A stretch of 64,000 nucleotides of DNA from Vreelandella nigrificans (lineage in GTDB: Bacteria; Pseudomonadota; Gammaproteobacteria; Pseudomonadales; Halomonadaceae), in contig NZ_NWUX01000004.1 in NCBI RefSeq assembly GCF_002374315.1, positions 1 through 64,000 of the forward strand, read 5' to 3'. Made by a program: the position numbers and the translations under genes. Within the stretch, counting starts at the first letter, position 1, and every line of letters starts with the position of its first letter. A model generated the notes under the pieces. It had not been told where the DNA came from, ran no database searches, and saw nothing but the letters and a program-made list of their open reading frames with translations. This document shows positions 48,987-57,624 of this stretch, piece by piece.

Positions 48987-50162
48987 TCATCGCTGATCAC
49001 TGATTAATGCCAGCAATTCATTCAAGAATAATAGACCTTGAGGTGACGCACGCAGCTTTTCGGGCATTTCCATCAAAAGTCCTTTTTCATGAGCACTTTG
49101 TAACCGAGCAAGTAACACACTCTCAGGCAGCCCTGTATAAGCTGACCATATGCTCATCTTTACCCCTTCGGTTAAGCGCAGCGCGTTCATGGCAAATTCC
49201 AGAGGTAACTCTTCTAGGGCAATTTGTTGTTTGCCAGCCACAAAACCACGAGGATCATTTGAGCGACGTAAATACGCATCCGGCTGACGCGTTTTCCAAC
49301 GCCTTTCTATATGCCGTTGCCCTTGGCTATCAATCGTGGTCAGTTTGCCATGGGCACCTGCGCCAATACCCAAATAATCACCAAACTTCCAATAGTTAAG
49401 GTTGTGGCAACTTTGCTTGTTCGGCAGCGCATAAGCAGATATTTCATAGCGATGTAATCCTGCTTGTTCAAGCCGCTGATGACCTGCTTCTTGGATGTCC
49501 CAAAGAGCCTCTTCTTCAGGCAGCGCTGGTGGATGGGAAAAAAATGCCGTATTAGGCTCTAGGGTCAACTGATACCAAGAGAGATGCTCCGGTGAAAGTT
49601 CCAATGCTTGCTCAATATCATCCATTGCTTGGCTTGGCGTTTGCTGAGGTAGGCCATGCATCAGGTCAATATTGAGGTTGTCGAACCCTGCCCTGCGTGC
49701 TTGTTGAACAGCGGTGACGGCTTCTTGACCGCTATGAATACGACCCAGTGCTTGCAGCTGTGTGGAGTGAAAGCTTTGAACACCCAGCGATAAACGATTC
49801 ACGCCCGCTTCGCGGTAGCCAACAAAGCGTCCCTGCTCGGTAGTGCCGGGGTTAGCCTCTAGGGTAATCTCAATATCAGGGGAAAAAGGCAAACGCTCGC
49901 GTATCTCGAGGAATAGCTGTCGATAAAACGCTGGAGATAGCAGGCTTGGCGTGCCACCTCCGATAAATATCGTTTCAATCGTTCTCCCATTAGCCAGCGC
50001 TAAATCGCCATCCAGATCTTTTAACAATGCATGGAGATAAGCCGTTTCTGGCAACGTATTGGCCTCCGGCTCATGCGAGTTAAAATCACAGTATGGACAC
50101 TTACGCACACACCATGGTGTGTGAATATAGAGGGATAAGGGTGGCAATACCTCAGCAGCCAT
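48987..50162 (-). CDS. hemW: HemW, radical SAM heme-associated protein
   Basis: Radical SAM protein, once annotated as oxygen-independent coproporphyrinogen oxidase, now seen as a heme chaperone. The 391-residue protein has the cluster motif CVRKCPYCDFNSH (CxxxCxxC), FIGGGTPSLL, SLGVQSFHSTQLQALGR and NIDLMHGLPQQTPSQAM, with the C-terminal HemN-like domain. It lies directly after rdgB, with an 11-base overlap, in the conserved rdgB-hemW pairing. Confidence 0.93.
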   Translation of the reverse strand: MAAEVLPPLSLYIHTPWCVRKCPYCDFNSHEPEANTLPETAYLHALLKDLDGDLALANGRTIETIFIGGGTPSLLSPAFYRQLFLEIRERLPFSPDIEITLEANPGTTEQGRFVGYREAGVNRLSLGVQSFHSTQLQALGRIHSGQEAVTAVQQARRAGFDNLNIDLMHGLPQQTPSQAMDDIEQALELSPEHLSWYQLTLEPNTAFFSHPPALPEEEALWDIQEAGHQRLEQAGLHRYEISAYALPNKQSCHNLNYWKFGDYLGIGAGAHGKLTTIDSQGQRHIERRWKTRQPDAYLRRSNDPRGFVAGKQQIALEELPLEFAMNALRLTEGVKMSIWSAYTGLPESVLLARLQSAHEKGLLMEMPEKLRASPQGLLFLNELLALISDQR

Positions 50163-50763
50163 GTGCCACCTTCAGAAGGTCAACCATACTTTGCAGAGCG
50201 CGGCCTCGATGACTGAGACGGTTTTTAGTTTCACTGGGCAGTTCAGCCACACTCATGCCCTGCTCCGGTAACCAGAACAGAGGGTCGTAACCAAACCCTC
50301 CATTTCCACGGGGATGGGCCAGGATTTCACCCTCCCAACTGCGCTGGACAATGACTGGTACAGGGTCCTCAGCATGGCGTAAATAAACGAGTACACACCA
50401 ATAACGCCCACTGCGTTGGCCTTCAGCGCAGTCGCTGAGAGCACTTAATAACTTTTCGTTATTCCGCTCATCACTTTTTGGTTCTCCGGCATAGCGTGCA
50501 GAGTAGATACCAGGCGCACCATGAAGTGCATCCACTTCCAGGCCTGAGTCATCAGCCAATGCAGGTAATCCACTGATTTTGCTAGCTTCCCTTGCTTTTA
50601 AGAGCGCATTTTCTACAAACGTCAGCCCTGTTTCCTCCACATCATGTACGCCAAATTCTGCTTGTGGACGCACATCAAATCCAAACGGAGAAAGTAACTG
50701 ATTGAATTCTTTTAACTTTCCAGAGTTTCCGCTGGCTAAAACAAGGGTGCTGAGCGATGACAT
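50152..50763 (-). CDS. rdgB: XTP/dITP diphosphatase RdgB
   Basis: Nucleotide-pool sanitising enzyme that hydrolyses dITP and XTP. The 203-residue Maf/HAM1 fold protein begins LVLASGNSGKLKEFNQLL and has ALADDSGLEVDALHGAPGIYS, GNGGFGYDPLFWLPEQG and the C-terminal SHRGRALQSM. It overlaps hemW and diverges from csgD across an AT-rich intergenic gap. Confidence 0.96.
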   Translation of the reverse strand: MSSLSTLVLASGNSGKLKEFNQLLSPFGFDVRPQAEFGVHDVEETGLTFVENALLKAREASKISGLPALADDSGLEVDALHGAPGIYSARYAGEPKSDERNNEKLLSALSDCAEGQRSGRYWCVLVYLRHAEDPVPVIVQRSWEGEILAHPRGNGGFGYDPLFWLPEQGMSVAELPSETKNRLSHRGRALQSMVDLLKVAHGC

Positions 50764-51034
50764 AGGAGAGACCTCTAAGTATTAGGTATTCAGTTTACGC
50801 TGATCGAATTAGCATCAGAAGCTAATGATATGTTACTGAGTGTATCTATGTTTTGTTAATAAACAAAACCCTTAATTAATATAAATATTAATAAATAACA
50901 AGGATTTAAAAAATTAATGAAGGTTTTTAATTTTTTAAAGCAACATTTTTAATAACATAACTTTACGAAAAGTCTCTAATGGATAACAATTAAGTGGCCA
51001 CCTGCTCACTCTTTTCTTCTACGAGGATTCTCTA
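50764..51034. promoter_or_regulatory. AT-rich csgD control region
   Basis: A 270-base, very AT-rich gap between divergent rdgB and csgD. It contains a 13-bp perfect inverted repeat TTTAAAAAATTAA / TTAATTTTTTAAA (50905-50917 and 50927-50939, nine-base spacer) and an 8-bp one GTTTTGTT-AATA-AACAAAAC (50850-50869). Enterobacterial csgD is controlled by a long upstream region bound by many regulators; similar complexity is inferred here. Specific proteins cannot be named. Confidence 0.6.
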
Positions 51035-51727
51035 ATGTTGCAGGAAAAAGCCTTCGGATCGGTGTATATCATTACTGAAAAAAGCCCACAGTCTCAGCTT
51101 TTTGTTGATTATTTACATAAACATACAGGCTGCTCAGTAAGCGCCTTTCCTCCCCAAGCAGCGCTGCCAACTTCGAGCCCAGAAAAGCTACTAATCCTAA
51201 TCGATAGCGATCACATTAGTGCAGATGCACTACCCGAGTGGCAAGGCAAGTTACCGGAGACCCTTTCTACTGCTTCCTTGGCAGCATTCAACATCCGAGA
51301 TATGGATCATGCACTAGAAGCACTCTCCTGTGTTCAGTTAAAAGGTGTGTTTTACCGAAATGAAAGTTTAGATGTTATTTGTAAAGGCATTCACTCCTTG
51401 CTAGATGGCGACCTTTGGATGTCTCGGGACCTGATGGCAAGACTCATCCTATTTTATCGTAAATACCAAAGTAATGCTTTCCGGCCTGCGTGTGGACTTA
51501 CTAACAGGGAAATGGAGATTATCTCTCTATTAAGTTCAGGATCTTCTAACCAGCAAATAGCAGATAAACTTTTTGTTAGTGAGCACACTGTAAAGTCCCA
51601 TCTTTATAATATATTTCGAAAAATAAATGTTCATAACCGAATTCAAGCGCTTAATTGGATACACCAAAACTTAGGCCCCATCCTACCAAACATTGAAACT
51701 TCGCGTAGTTTAAAACGACATCATTAA
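51035..51727 (+). CDS. csgD: CsgD-type LuxR family transcriptional regulator
   Basis: Predicted activator of the curli genes. The 230-residue protein has an N-terminal receiver-like domain (VYIITEKSPQSQLFVDYL) and a C-terminal LuxR helix-turn-helix with GLTNREMEIISLLSSGSSNQ and LFVSEHTVKSHLYNIFRKI. A normal phosphoacceptor aspartate is not evident, as in E. coli CsgD. It is immediately upstream of csgE on the same strand, as in enterobacteria. Confidence 0.9.
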   Translation: MLQEKAFGSVYIITEKSPQSQLFVDYLHKHTGCSVSAFPPQAALPTSSPEKLLILIDSDHISADALPEWQGKLPETLSTASLAAFNIRDMDHALEALSCVQLKGVFYRNESLDVICKGIHSLLDGDLWMSRDLMARLILFYRKYQSNAFRPACGLTNREMEIISLLSSGSSNQQIADKLFVSEHTVKSHLYNIFRKINVHNRIQALNWIHQNLGPILPNIETSRSLKRHH

Positions 51728-51776
51728 AAATTAAGAGATCTCATAAAAACAACTAATAGATAAACGGGTTACTAAC

Positions 51777-52292
51777 ATGTCATTATTTCGTGTTTTTTTA
51801 ATTATCTGCTTTGCACCTCTGATGCCTATGTCATGGTCACTTGCCAATGAGCCTTTTTCACCAACTGTTTCACTACCCACTAATGAACAAGAAGAAATGA
51901 ATGCTATTAACCTGCTCTCAAGCCCAGATGGCCCTGAAGTGCAAGGACGTGCAAGCAGAGGGAGTGAACTCACTGGCGTTATGGTCGATCGCACAGTCAC
52001 CATGGCGGGTAAAACCTTCTACCGTGCTTTCAGTCAACGGGCAATGGATAACCCAATAATAGGCAATGCCACTATTACTATTCAGGAGCGCCCAGATGCA
52101 CGCTGGGGTAGCCAAATTGCTGTCACGGAAGGCAACCGGATGTATTTCAGAACGCAGCTCTCTCCCAGGATTAGTGAAGCTGATCGTGTAGCAGGAGAAG
52201 CTGTACAAATTGTTGAGGAGGCACTTCTCCGACAACAACTAGCATCAGCCCTGTCCTCAGACAAAGACTTGGGAAGAGAGGAGTTATTCTAA
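51777..52292 (+). CDS. csgE: Curli assembly protein CsgE
   Basis: Periplasmic factor that caps the CsgG channel and directs CsgA to it. The 171-residue protein has a signal peptide (about 1-24, ending SLA) and the CsgE core: GVMVDRTVTMAGKTFYRAFS, the TIQERPDARWGSQIAVTEGN region and EEALLRQQLASALSS near the end. It has about 40 more residues between signal and core than E. coli CsgE (129). Its stop overlaps the csgF start by one base. Confidence 0.9.
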   Translation: MSLFRVFLIICFAPLMPMSWSLANEPFSPTVSLPTNEQEEMNAINLLSSPDGPEVQGRASRGSELTGVMVDRTVTMAGKTFYRAFSQRAMDNPIIGNATITIQERPDARWGSQIAVTEGNRMYFRTQLSPRISEADRVAGEAVQIVEEALLRQQLASALSSDKDLGREELF

Positions 52293-52708
52293 TGAAAACT
52301 AGCAAAAAAATCAGCTGCGCAGCGATAATTACTTTAATAAGTATTGGAACTCAAGCGCACTCGGGGGAGTTAATTTATCGACCGATCAATCCCTCGTTTG
52401 GTGGCGATCCATTTGTTGGTAGCTACCTCTTGGGTAAAGCCCAGGCACAAGATAAGAATATCGACCCAAACACTCACAGAGCCCAATCCTTATCATCAAC
52501 AGATCGCTTATTACAAAACTTAGAAAGTCGCTTGATATCGCAATTAATATCCGATGTCAGCCGTGGAGAGGTGAGCGAAGGAAGTTTCGATAGTAACGAG
52601 TTCGGTGTTGTAGTTAGTGACAGTAGTGGTCAATTAGTTGTTAGAGTAGTGGATAAAGTAACTGGGGATGTAACAGAGATAAGTGTTGGCGGTTTATTTA
52701 ATCCTTAG
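52292..52708 (+). CDS. csgF: Curli assembly protein CsgF
   Basis: Outer-membrane-associated partner of CsgG that anchors the nucleator CsgB at the surface. The 138-residue protein equals E. coli CsgF in length, with signal peptide ending at about residue 25 and the mature start ELIYRPINPSFGGDPFVGSY, the known CsgG-plugging segment, followed by the C-terminal part LESRLISQLISDV and VVDKVTGDVTEISV. Translationally coupled to csgE. Confidence 0.92.
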   Translation: MKTSKKISCAAIITLISIGTQAHSGELIYRPINPSFGGDPFVGSYLLGKAQAQDKNIDPNTHRAQSLSSTDRLLQNLESRLISQLISDVSRGEVSEGSFDSNEFGVVVSDSSGQLVVRVVDKVTGDVTEISVGGLFNP

Positions 52709-52779
52709 CGCTACAAAGAGCGCTAATAACTAACCATCAAAATAATGACTAACACTACCTGTTTTGTCAGGGGATCGCT

Positions 52780-53610
52780 ATGAAAATTATCGCCTCAATT
52801 GTCATCGCCAGCCTACTCAGTGGTTGTGCAGGGATGGTGGCAACGTCTGAAAACTTAGAAGGTGCGGAAGCAACGCTCACTCCTAGAGGAGCGACCTACC
52901 AAGACCTTATATCACTACCGCCGCCATCCGGGAAAATTTTTGTCTCGGTCTATGATTTCCGAGACCAAACAGGCCAATATAGGCCAGCCCCCGCCAGTAC
53001 TTTTTCGACCGCAGTAACACAGGGAGCGGCAGCAATGCTCACCGGTGCGCTGTCTGACTCAGGCTGGTTTATTCCGCTTGAGCGCGTTGGGCTACAAAAT
53101 TTGTTAACCGAACGGCGTATTATCCGCGCAGAATTTGAACGCTTTGCCCAGCCCGATACGCTGCCATCGTTAAGAGCAGCATCGGTAATGTTGGAAGGTG
53201 GCATTATTGCATACGAGTCGAATATACGAACCGGTGGTGCCGGTGCTGAGTACTTTGGAATTGGGGCATCAGGCCAATTTCAGGTGGATCAGGTCACTGT
53301 CAATTTACGCGCTGTAGAGATATCGACCGGTGAAATATTAGCCAACGTCACCACTACTAAAACCATCTATTCCAAAGAGCTACGTGCTGGAGTTTACCGC
53401 TTTATCGATTTTAGACGCTTATTAGAAGCGGAGGTAGGAATTACCACTAATGAACCCGTTCAACTTGCTGTGATGTCAGCAATTGAGTCAGCAGTTATTC
53501 ATCTTGTGGCCAGAGGTATTGAGAACCGCCTATGGAATCTAGCACCAGGAACTAATCTTCAAGCAACCATTTTAAATGACTATCTGAATGCTCAAACACC
53601 TAGATTATAA
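52780..53610 (+). CDS. csgG: Curli secretion channel CsgG
   Basis: Lipoprotein that forms the nonameric outer-membrane pore for curlin export. The 276-residue protein (E. coli 277) has lipobox LLSGC with cysteine at about residue 16, then GKIFVSVYDFRDQTGQYRPAP, FSTAVTQGAAAMLTGAL, WFIPLERVGLQNLLTER and the transmembrane hairpin region ASVMLEGGIIAYESNI, as in CsgG. GGGG before the ATG. A terminator follows about 80 bases later. Confidence 0.95.
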   Translation: MKIIASIVIASLLSGCAGMVATSENLEGAEATLTPRGATYQDLISLPPPSGKIFVSVYDFRDQTGQYRPAPASTFSTAVTQGAAAMLTGALSDSGWFIPLERVGLQNLLTERRIIRAEFERFAQPDTLPSLRAASVMLEGGIIAYESNIRTGGAGAEYFGIGASGQFQVDQVTVNLRAVEISTGEILANVTTTKTIYSKELRAGVYRFIDFRRLLEAEVGITTNEPVQLAVMSAIESAVIHLVARGIENRLWNLAPGTNLQATILNDYLNAQTPRL

Positions 53611-53694
53611 TAAAATATTTACAAGAAATAGATAGCTTATCGACCCAATCATTAAAAGAATAAAACAAGGGAACATTATAATAACTAGATTTAT

Positions 53695-53719
53695 GGTCAC
53701 TCAACGAGTGACCTTTTTT
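53695..53719 (+). terminator. Intrinsic terminator after csgG
   Basis: GGTCACTC-AAC-GAGTGACC, an 8-bp perfect stem with three-base loop, followed by six T. It separates csgDEFG from csgBA. Confidence 0.9.
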
Positions 53720-53897
53720 ATGTAAAATAAATTAAATCAATCACCCAAAATGGTATTAAAAAAATAGGAAAAATCCATTAAAAAAAACCAAAAAATTAAC
53801 CCCAACATTAACAAATATTCTTATGGATTCATTTTTCAAATGGTCCACACTCAATTCACAAAGTAAAAATATACACAGAGTTTCAAAAGGAAAAAAA
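53720..53897 (+). promoter_or_regulatory. csgBA upstream region
   Basis: An AT-rich 178-base gap after the csgG terminator, which must contain the csgBA promoter. On the minus strand TTTTGGGTGATTGATTTA (around 53730-53747) resembles the GGGTGA core of enterobacterial CsgD sites, at low specificity. No clear -35/-10 pair stands out in the A-tracts. Confidence 0.4.
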
Positions 53898-54449
53898 ATG
53901 AAACCTTCAAGCCGCCACTCAGTAACCAGTAGAGCAAGCGATAAGCACTATATCGCTTCGCTGGTAATGACTGGCTTATTAGCGAACAACATGATTTCAG
54001 CAGAAGCTAATGGAAATATGCCAAGCCAAATAAATGAAGGATTCAGAGTTTTTCAATACTCACATCAGATAGATACATCTTTGCTACAGGGTAATGTAAG
54101 CATTATAGAGCAGCAAGGTCATAACAACCAAGCGAGCATTGCTCAATCACGTTCAGCGCATTATCAGTTTTCAAATTTTTCAAAAATATATCAATACGGA
54201 AATAATAATCAAGCAGTTGTCATTCAAGACAATGGAAATAATATTAGTGTTATATGGCAAGTAGGAGATAGCCAAACAGCCAATATTTTACAACAAGGTA
54301 ATAACTTATCACTTAGGGCTGATATATACCAGATAGGTTTCAATGGATATGTAACGATTTCACAATCGGGTAGTGGCCAACGCAGTGTAAGTGTTCAGCA
54401 ACAAAACTATTCGAGCTACTCACGGCCGGTCACTATCGATACCTACTGA
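53898..54449 (+). CDS. csgB: Minor curlin subunit / nucleator CsgB
   Basis: Predicted surface nucleator that templates CsgA polymerisation. The 183-residue protein has an N-terminal export signal (SLVMTGLLANNMISAEA) and curlin repeats such as SIIEQQGHNNQASIAQ, IYQYGNNNQAVVIQDNGNN and ISQSGSGQRSVSVQQQ with the Gln/Asn ladder. The ATG at 53898 has AGGA upstream; an earlier frame to 53823 is not preferred. Transcribed with csgA, 61 bases downstream. Confidence 0.85.
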   Translation: MKPSSRHSVTSRASDKHYIASLVMTGLLANNMISAEANGNMPSQINEGFRVFQYSHQIDTSLLQGNVSIIEQQGHNNQASIAQSRSAHYQFSNFSKIYQYGNNNQAVVIQDNGNNISVIWQVGDSQTANILQQGNNLSLRADIYQIGFNGYVTISQSGSGQRSVSVQQQNYSSYSRPVTIDTY

Positions 54450-54510
54450 GTTGCCACCTGCTTCTCAGTAAATAACCCAAGCAAGCTGATCGAATAAAAG
54501 GGGAAACATC

Positions 54511-55761
54511 ATGAAACTGCAACTTACTGCTCTCGCCGCCGCCATTAGCCTTACTGTAAGTAGTGCTGCTTTTGCACAACAAACGATTACTGAACAAAAT
54601 AATCTTCAGTACAATACAGTAACTAGTCCGGCCCAAGGAGGAGGTTGGGGTCTTGACAACCTTAATGAAAGCATGGACAACGATGCCTGGAATGCGTCAG
54701 GCTTTCCTATCCCACGTAATGGAGAATTTAGTGGCTTTCAAACTGGCCTAAATAATATGCTTGGCAGTACAGCTAACGGAAACGAATCAGTAATTGATCA
54801 AACAACCAACCTAAGCAGTACTACTGGTAATGTTGCCAGTGTTTTACAAGGTGGTGGTACTGATAACCAGTCACTTGTTATACAAAATAAACAGGGAACT
54901 GGCGATGCGTTAAGCGCTTATGTTGATCAACGTGGCGATGCTAACGCATCTAGCGTTGAACAAGATCTTAGTTATGGCGCTATAGCTAATGTGTTCCAGA
55001 ACGGTACTGCAAACCAGGCACGTGTCTCACAGCTAGGTGCCGACTTAAATAGTGCCCAAATTCAACAAACTGGCAGCGACCATAAATCAATCATTGAGCA
55101 AGGCATTCTTAATGGTGGTGCTTCAGGTAACGTTGCATGGTCTGATCAAAGTGGAGTCAGTAACCAGAGCTTCATCAAACAGGGTCGTCAAAATAACTAT
55201 GCTGAAGCACAACAACATGGTGTGGATGGCATCAACATGATACGTCAACGGGGTGATGACAACGTTGCATATCTAGACCAAACCGGAATGGGTAATGAGT
55301 CTTATGTTTTCCAGGATAGCCGTACTGCTGCTGCAGGTAACTTTGCTGATATCACACAAACCGGTAGCAGTAATGACTCGTACGCTGATCAAGTAGGTGG
55401 TGGTAACGAAGTCACCGTCTTACAAACCGGTAATGATGCTCTATCTACCGTCTATCAGCGTGGGACAGGTAACTCTGCAGATGTGGGCCAGTCAGGCGGC
55501 TTTGACGCTTCTAATATCTTACAATTCGGTAATGATCATGAAGCTGTTGTAGTTCAGTCGGGCAACGGCTTCTACAATACAATCAACGAATCGCATATTT
55601 TACAAACCGGTAGCGCCAGCCATGTTGCCGAAGTTACTCAAACGCACGTGGGTTCTGGCTGGAATAACATTTCCACAATCACTCAAAACAGCGCAGTCAA
55701 TGCCTCAGCGACTGTTAACCAAATGGGTAGTGGCAACCGAGCTTCTACTATCCAGTATTAA
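54511..55761 (+). CDS. csgA: Major curlin subunit CsgA, expanded repeat array
   Basis: Amyloid subunit of curli fibres. The 416-residue protein has a signal peptide (about 1-22, ending AFA) and a spacer rich in N, G and W, then from about residue 90 a long series of about 22-26 short strand units of the pattern xVxQxGxxNxA, for example NESVIDQ, ITQTGSSNDSYADQVGGGN, TVLQTGNDALSTVYQRGTGN and VNQMGSGNRASTIQ. E. coli CsgA (151 residues) has five repeats, or ten strands; this one is more than twice as long. Composition is low in charged residues, and cysteine is absent. GGGG precedes the ATG. A strong terminator follows. Confidence 0.88.
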   Translation: MKLQLTALAAAISLTVSSAAFAQQTITEQNNLQYNTVTSPAQGGGWGLDNLNESMDNDAWNASGFPIPRNGEFSGFQTGLNNMLGSTANGNESVIDQTTNLSSTTGNVASVLQGGGTDNQSLVIQNKQGTGDALSAYVDQRGDANASSVEQDLSYGAIANVFQNGTANQARVSQLGADLNSAQIQQTGSDHKSIIEQGILNGGASGNVAWSDQSGVSNQSFIKQGRQNNYAEAQQHGVDGINMIRQRGDDNVAYLDQTGMGNESYVFQDSRTAAAGNFADITQTGSSNDSYADQVGGGNEVTVLQTGNDALSTVYQRGTGNSADVGQSGGFDASNILQFGNDHEAVVVQSGNGFYNTINESHILQTGSASHVAEVTQTHVGSGWNNISTITQNSAVNASATVNQMGSGNRASTIQY

Positions 55762-55790
55762 CCATCAGTTAATGAGTGCTCTCTCTCAAG

Positions 55791-55814
55791 CCGCCCCTTC
55801 CGGGGCGGTTTTTT
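55791..55814 (+). terminator. Intrinsic terminator after csgA
   Basis: CCGCCCC-TTCC-GGGGCGG followed by six T, 29 bases past the csgA stop. Confidence 0.93.
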
Positions 55815-55818
55815 CATT

Positions 55819-56211
55819 TTAACGCACCACAACCGTTAGTGTGCCGCCTTTGCCTTGGGTGGAAGAACGAGAACGATTGCTGCCTTTGACAATATCCACC
55901 TCTAAACGCTCATCATCGCTTAGCAGTTTTACTGTACCTTCTAGGACGGTGCCTTCAAAGGTAAACTCCGCGGGTACCGTTCCCAGCACTTCCGGATATT
56001 CAATGGTTTCATCATTATGGGTGATACGCCACTCGGCTGAAAATTCTGCGCCTGGAGTGCCGCCCATGGTGATGTGGATCTGAGTCATATCCTGCTCCTG
56101 TGCGGCCAATACCCCAGATGGTAGGCCAATGGTGATGAAGGCTGTTAACAGTGCAGAGTTGAATAAGGCACTGTTAAACAGTGCATAGCGCCCCGCCAGT
56201 TGCCATTTCAT
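55819..56211 (-). CDS. Secreted protein of unknown function, convergent with csgA
   Basis: A 130-residue protein with a signal peptide (about residues 1-37, ending VLA) and a small mature domain. The mature part, from AAQEQDMTQIHITMGGTPGA, is rich in short beta-strand segments (EFTFEGTVLEGTVKLLSDD, TLTVVVR) and has a basic-serine stretch SNRSRSSTQGKGG. No family that I can name; similar small proteins seem to occur in relatives. GAGG is 9 bases before the ATG. It shares the csgA terminator region tail to tail. A role with curli, such as periplasmic control of curlin, is only a positional guess. Confidence 0.65.
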   Translation of the reverse strand: MKWQLAGRYALFNSALFNSALLTAFITIGLPSGVLAAQEQDMTQIHITMGGTPGAEFSAEWRITHNDETIEYPEVLGTVPAEFTFEGTVLEGTVKLLSDDERLEVDIVKGSNRSRSSTQGKGGTLTVVVR

Positions 56212-56288
56212 GGTTGGCTTACCTCACTAACCACAAGAGCCGCTCAACATAAGCGGCTCTTGCAGTGTAGCAGGCGATTTACTTTTCG

Positions 56289-57569
56289 TTACATAACAGA
56301 AAAAGCTTTCTCGGCCGCGTCTAACGTGAACTGAATATCTTCAGGAGAGTGGGCGCTAGACATAAAGCCGGCTTCATAAGCAGACGGCGCCAAATAAACG
56401 CCATGATCCAACATTGCACCAAAGAAACGCCGGAAAGCATCCGGGTTACATGCAGTCGCCTGAGCAAAGTTATCGACTCTTGATTGTGACGTGAAGAAAA
56501 GACCAAACATGCCACCGGCTGATTGAGTCATCATCGGTACACGGGCAGCATTAGCACGCTCTTGAAGGCCGTTACACAGAGTTTGCACTCGCTGGGTTAG
56601 CGCATCATGAAATCCAGGTATCTGTAATTTAGTCAGCAGAGCCACGCCTGCTGCCATAGCCAAAGGGTTGCCGGATAACGTGCCTGCTTGATACACCGGG
56701 CCCAGCGGTGAAATATTCTGCATAATTTCGCGTTTACCGCCAAACGCGCCAACAGGCATGCCACCACCGACAATTTTACCTAAACAGGTTAAATCAGGTG
56801 TAATGCCATAGTGCGCTTGAGCACCACCTAGAGCGACACGGAAGCCGGTCATAACTTCATCAAAAATTAAAATACTACCGTATTCATTGCATACTCGACG
56901 CAGCGTCTCCAAAAATCCTGGCTGAGGAGGTATACAGTTCATATTGCCAGCCACTGGCTCAACAATAATGCAGGCTATTTGCTCGCCGATCTCTGCGAAA
57001 CACGCCTCTACCCCTTCCGGGTCGTTATAGGAGAGGGTAATCGTGTGTTCAGCTAGTGAAGCAGGCACCCCCGGAGAACTTGGCTCACCATGAGTTAAGG
57101 CACCTGAACCGGCTTTAACTAACAGTGAATCCGAATGGCCGTGGTAGTTACCTTCAAATTTCACAATCTTGTCACGGCCTGTCGTACCACGCGCCAAACG
57201 GATGGCTGACATTGTCGCTTCGGTGCCCGAGCTAGTCATGCGCACCATTTCCATGGAAGGAAGCATCTCGCAGATAAGATCCGCCATGGTGGTTTCAACA
57301 GCGGTAGGAGTACCAAAAGAAAGGCCGTTATCCAGTCGTGCGCGCACTGCTGCCAGCACGTCTTGGTCAGCATGGCCCGTAATCATTGGCCCCCAGGAAC
57401 CAACATAATCAACGTAACGGTTCCCCTCCACATCAAACAGATAAGCACCCTGGGCGCGCTCCATAAACACCGGAGGACGGTGTAGGCCTTTAAACGCACG
57501 GACGGGCGAGTTAACACCACCAGGAATATGGCGACTCGCGAGATCAAACAGTTCAGCAGACGTGGTCAT
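56289..57569 (-). CDS. hemL: Glutamate-1-semialdehyde 2,1-aminomutase
   Basis: PLP enzyme forming 5-aminolevulinate for heme synthesis (C5 pathway). The 426-residue protein matches family length. Segments: [75 protein letters not shown] and the PLP lysine in [22 protein letters not shown] 5 bases before the ATG at 57569 sets the start; an upstream extension to 57749 runs through the thiD end. Last gene of hemJ-thiD-hemL. Confidence 0.96.
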   Translation of the reverse strand: MTTSAELFDLASRHIPGGVNSPVRAFKGLHRPPVFMERAQGAYLFDVEGNRYVDYVGSWGPMITGHADQDVLAAVRARLDNGLSFGTPTAVETTMADLICEMLPSMEMVRMTSSGTEATMSAIRLARGTTGRDKIVKFEGNYHGHSDSLLVKAGSGALTHGEPSSPGVPASLAEHTITLSYNDPEGVEACFAEIGEQIACIIVEPVAGNMNCIPPQPGFLETLRRVCNEYGSILIFDEVMTGFRVALGGAQAHYGITPDLTCLGKIVGGGMPVGAFGGKREIMQNISPLGPVYQAGTLSGNPLAMAAGVALLTKLQIPGFHDALTQRVQTLCNGLQERANAARVPMMTQSAGGMFGLFFTSQSRVDNFAQATACNPDAFRRFFGAMLDHGVYLAPSAYEAGFMSSAHSPEDIQFTLDAAEKAFSVM

Positions 57570-57624
57570 GGCATCCTCAAATATAAGTGGCTTACTACTA
57601 ATAAGATCATTACTGCTAATAAGA

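Noticed and set aside
53823..53897. Longer csgB starting at 53823
   Set aside because: The extension has no ribosome-binding site and puts a polar tail before the signal peptide.
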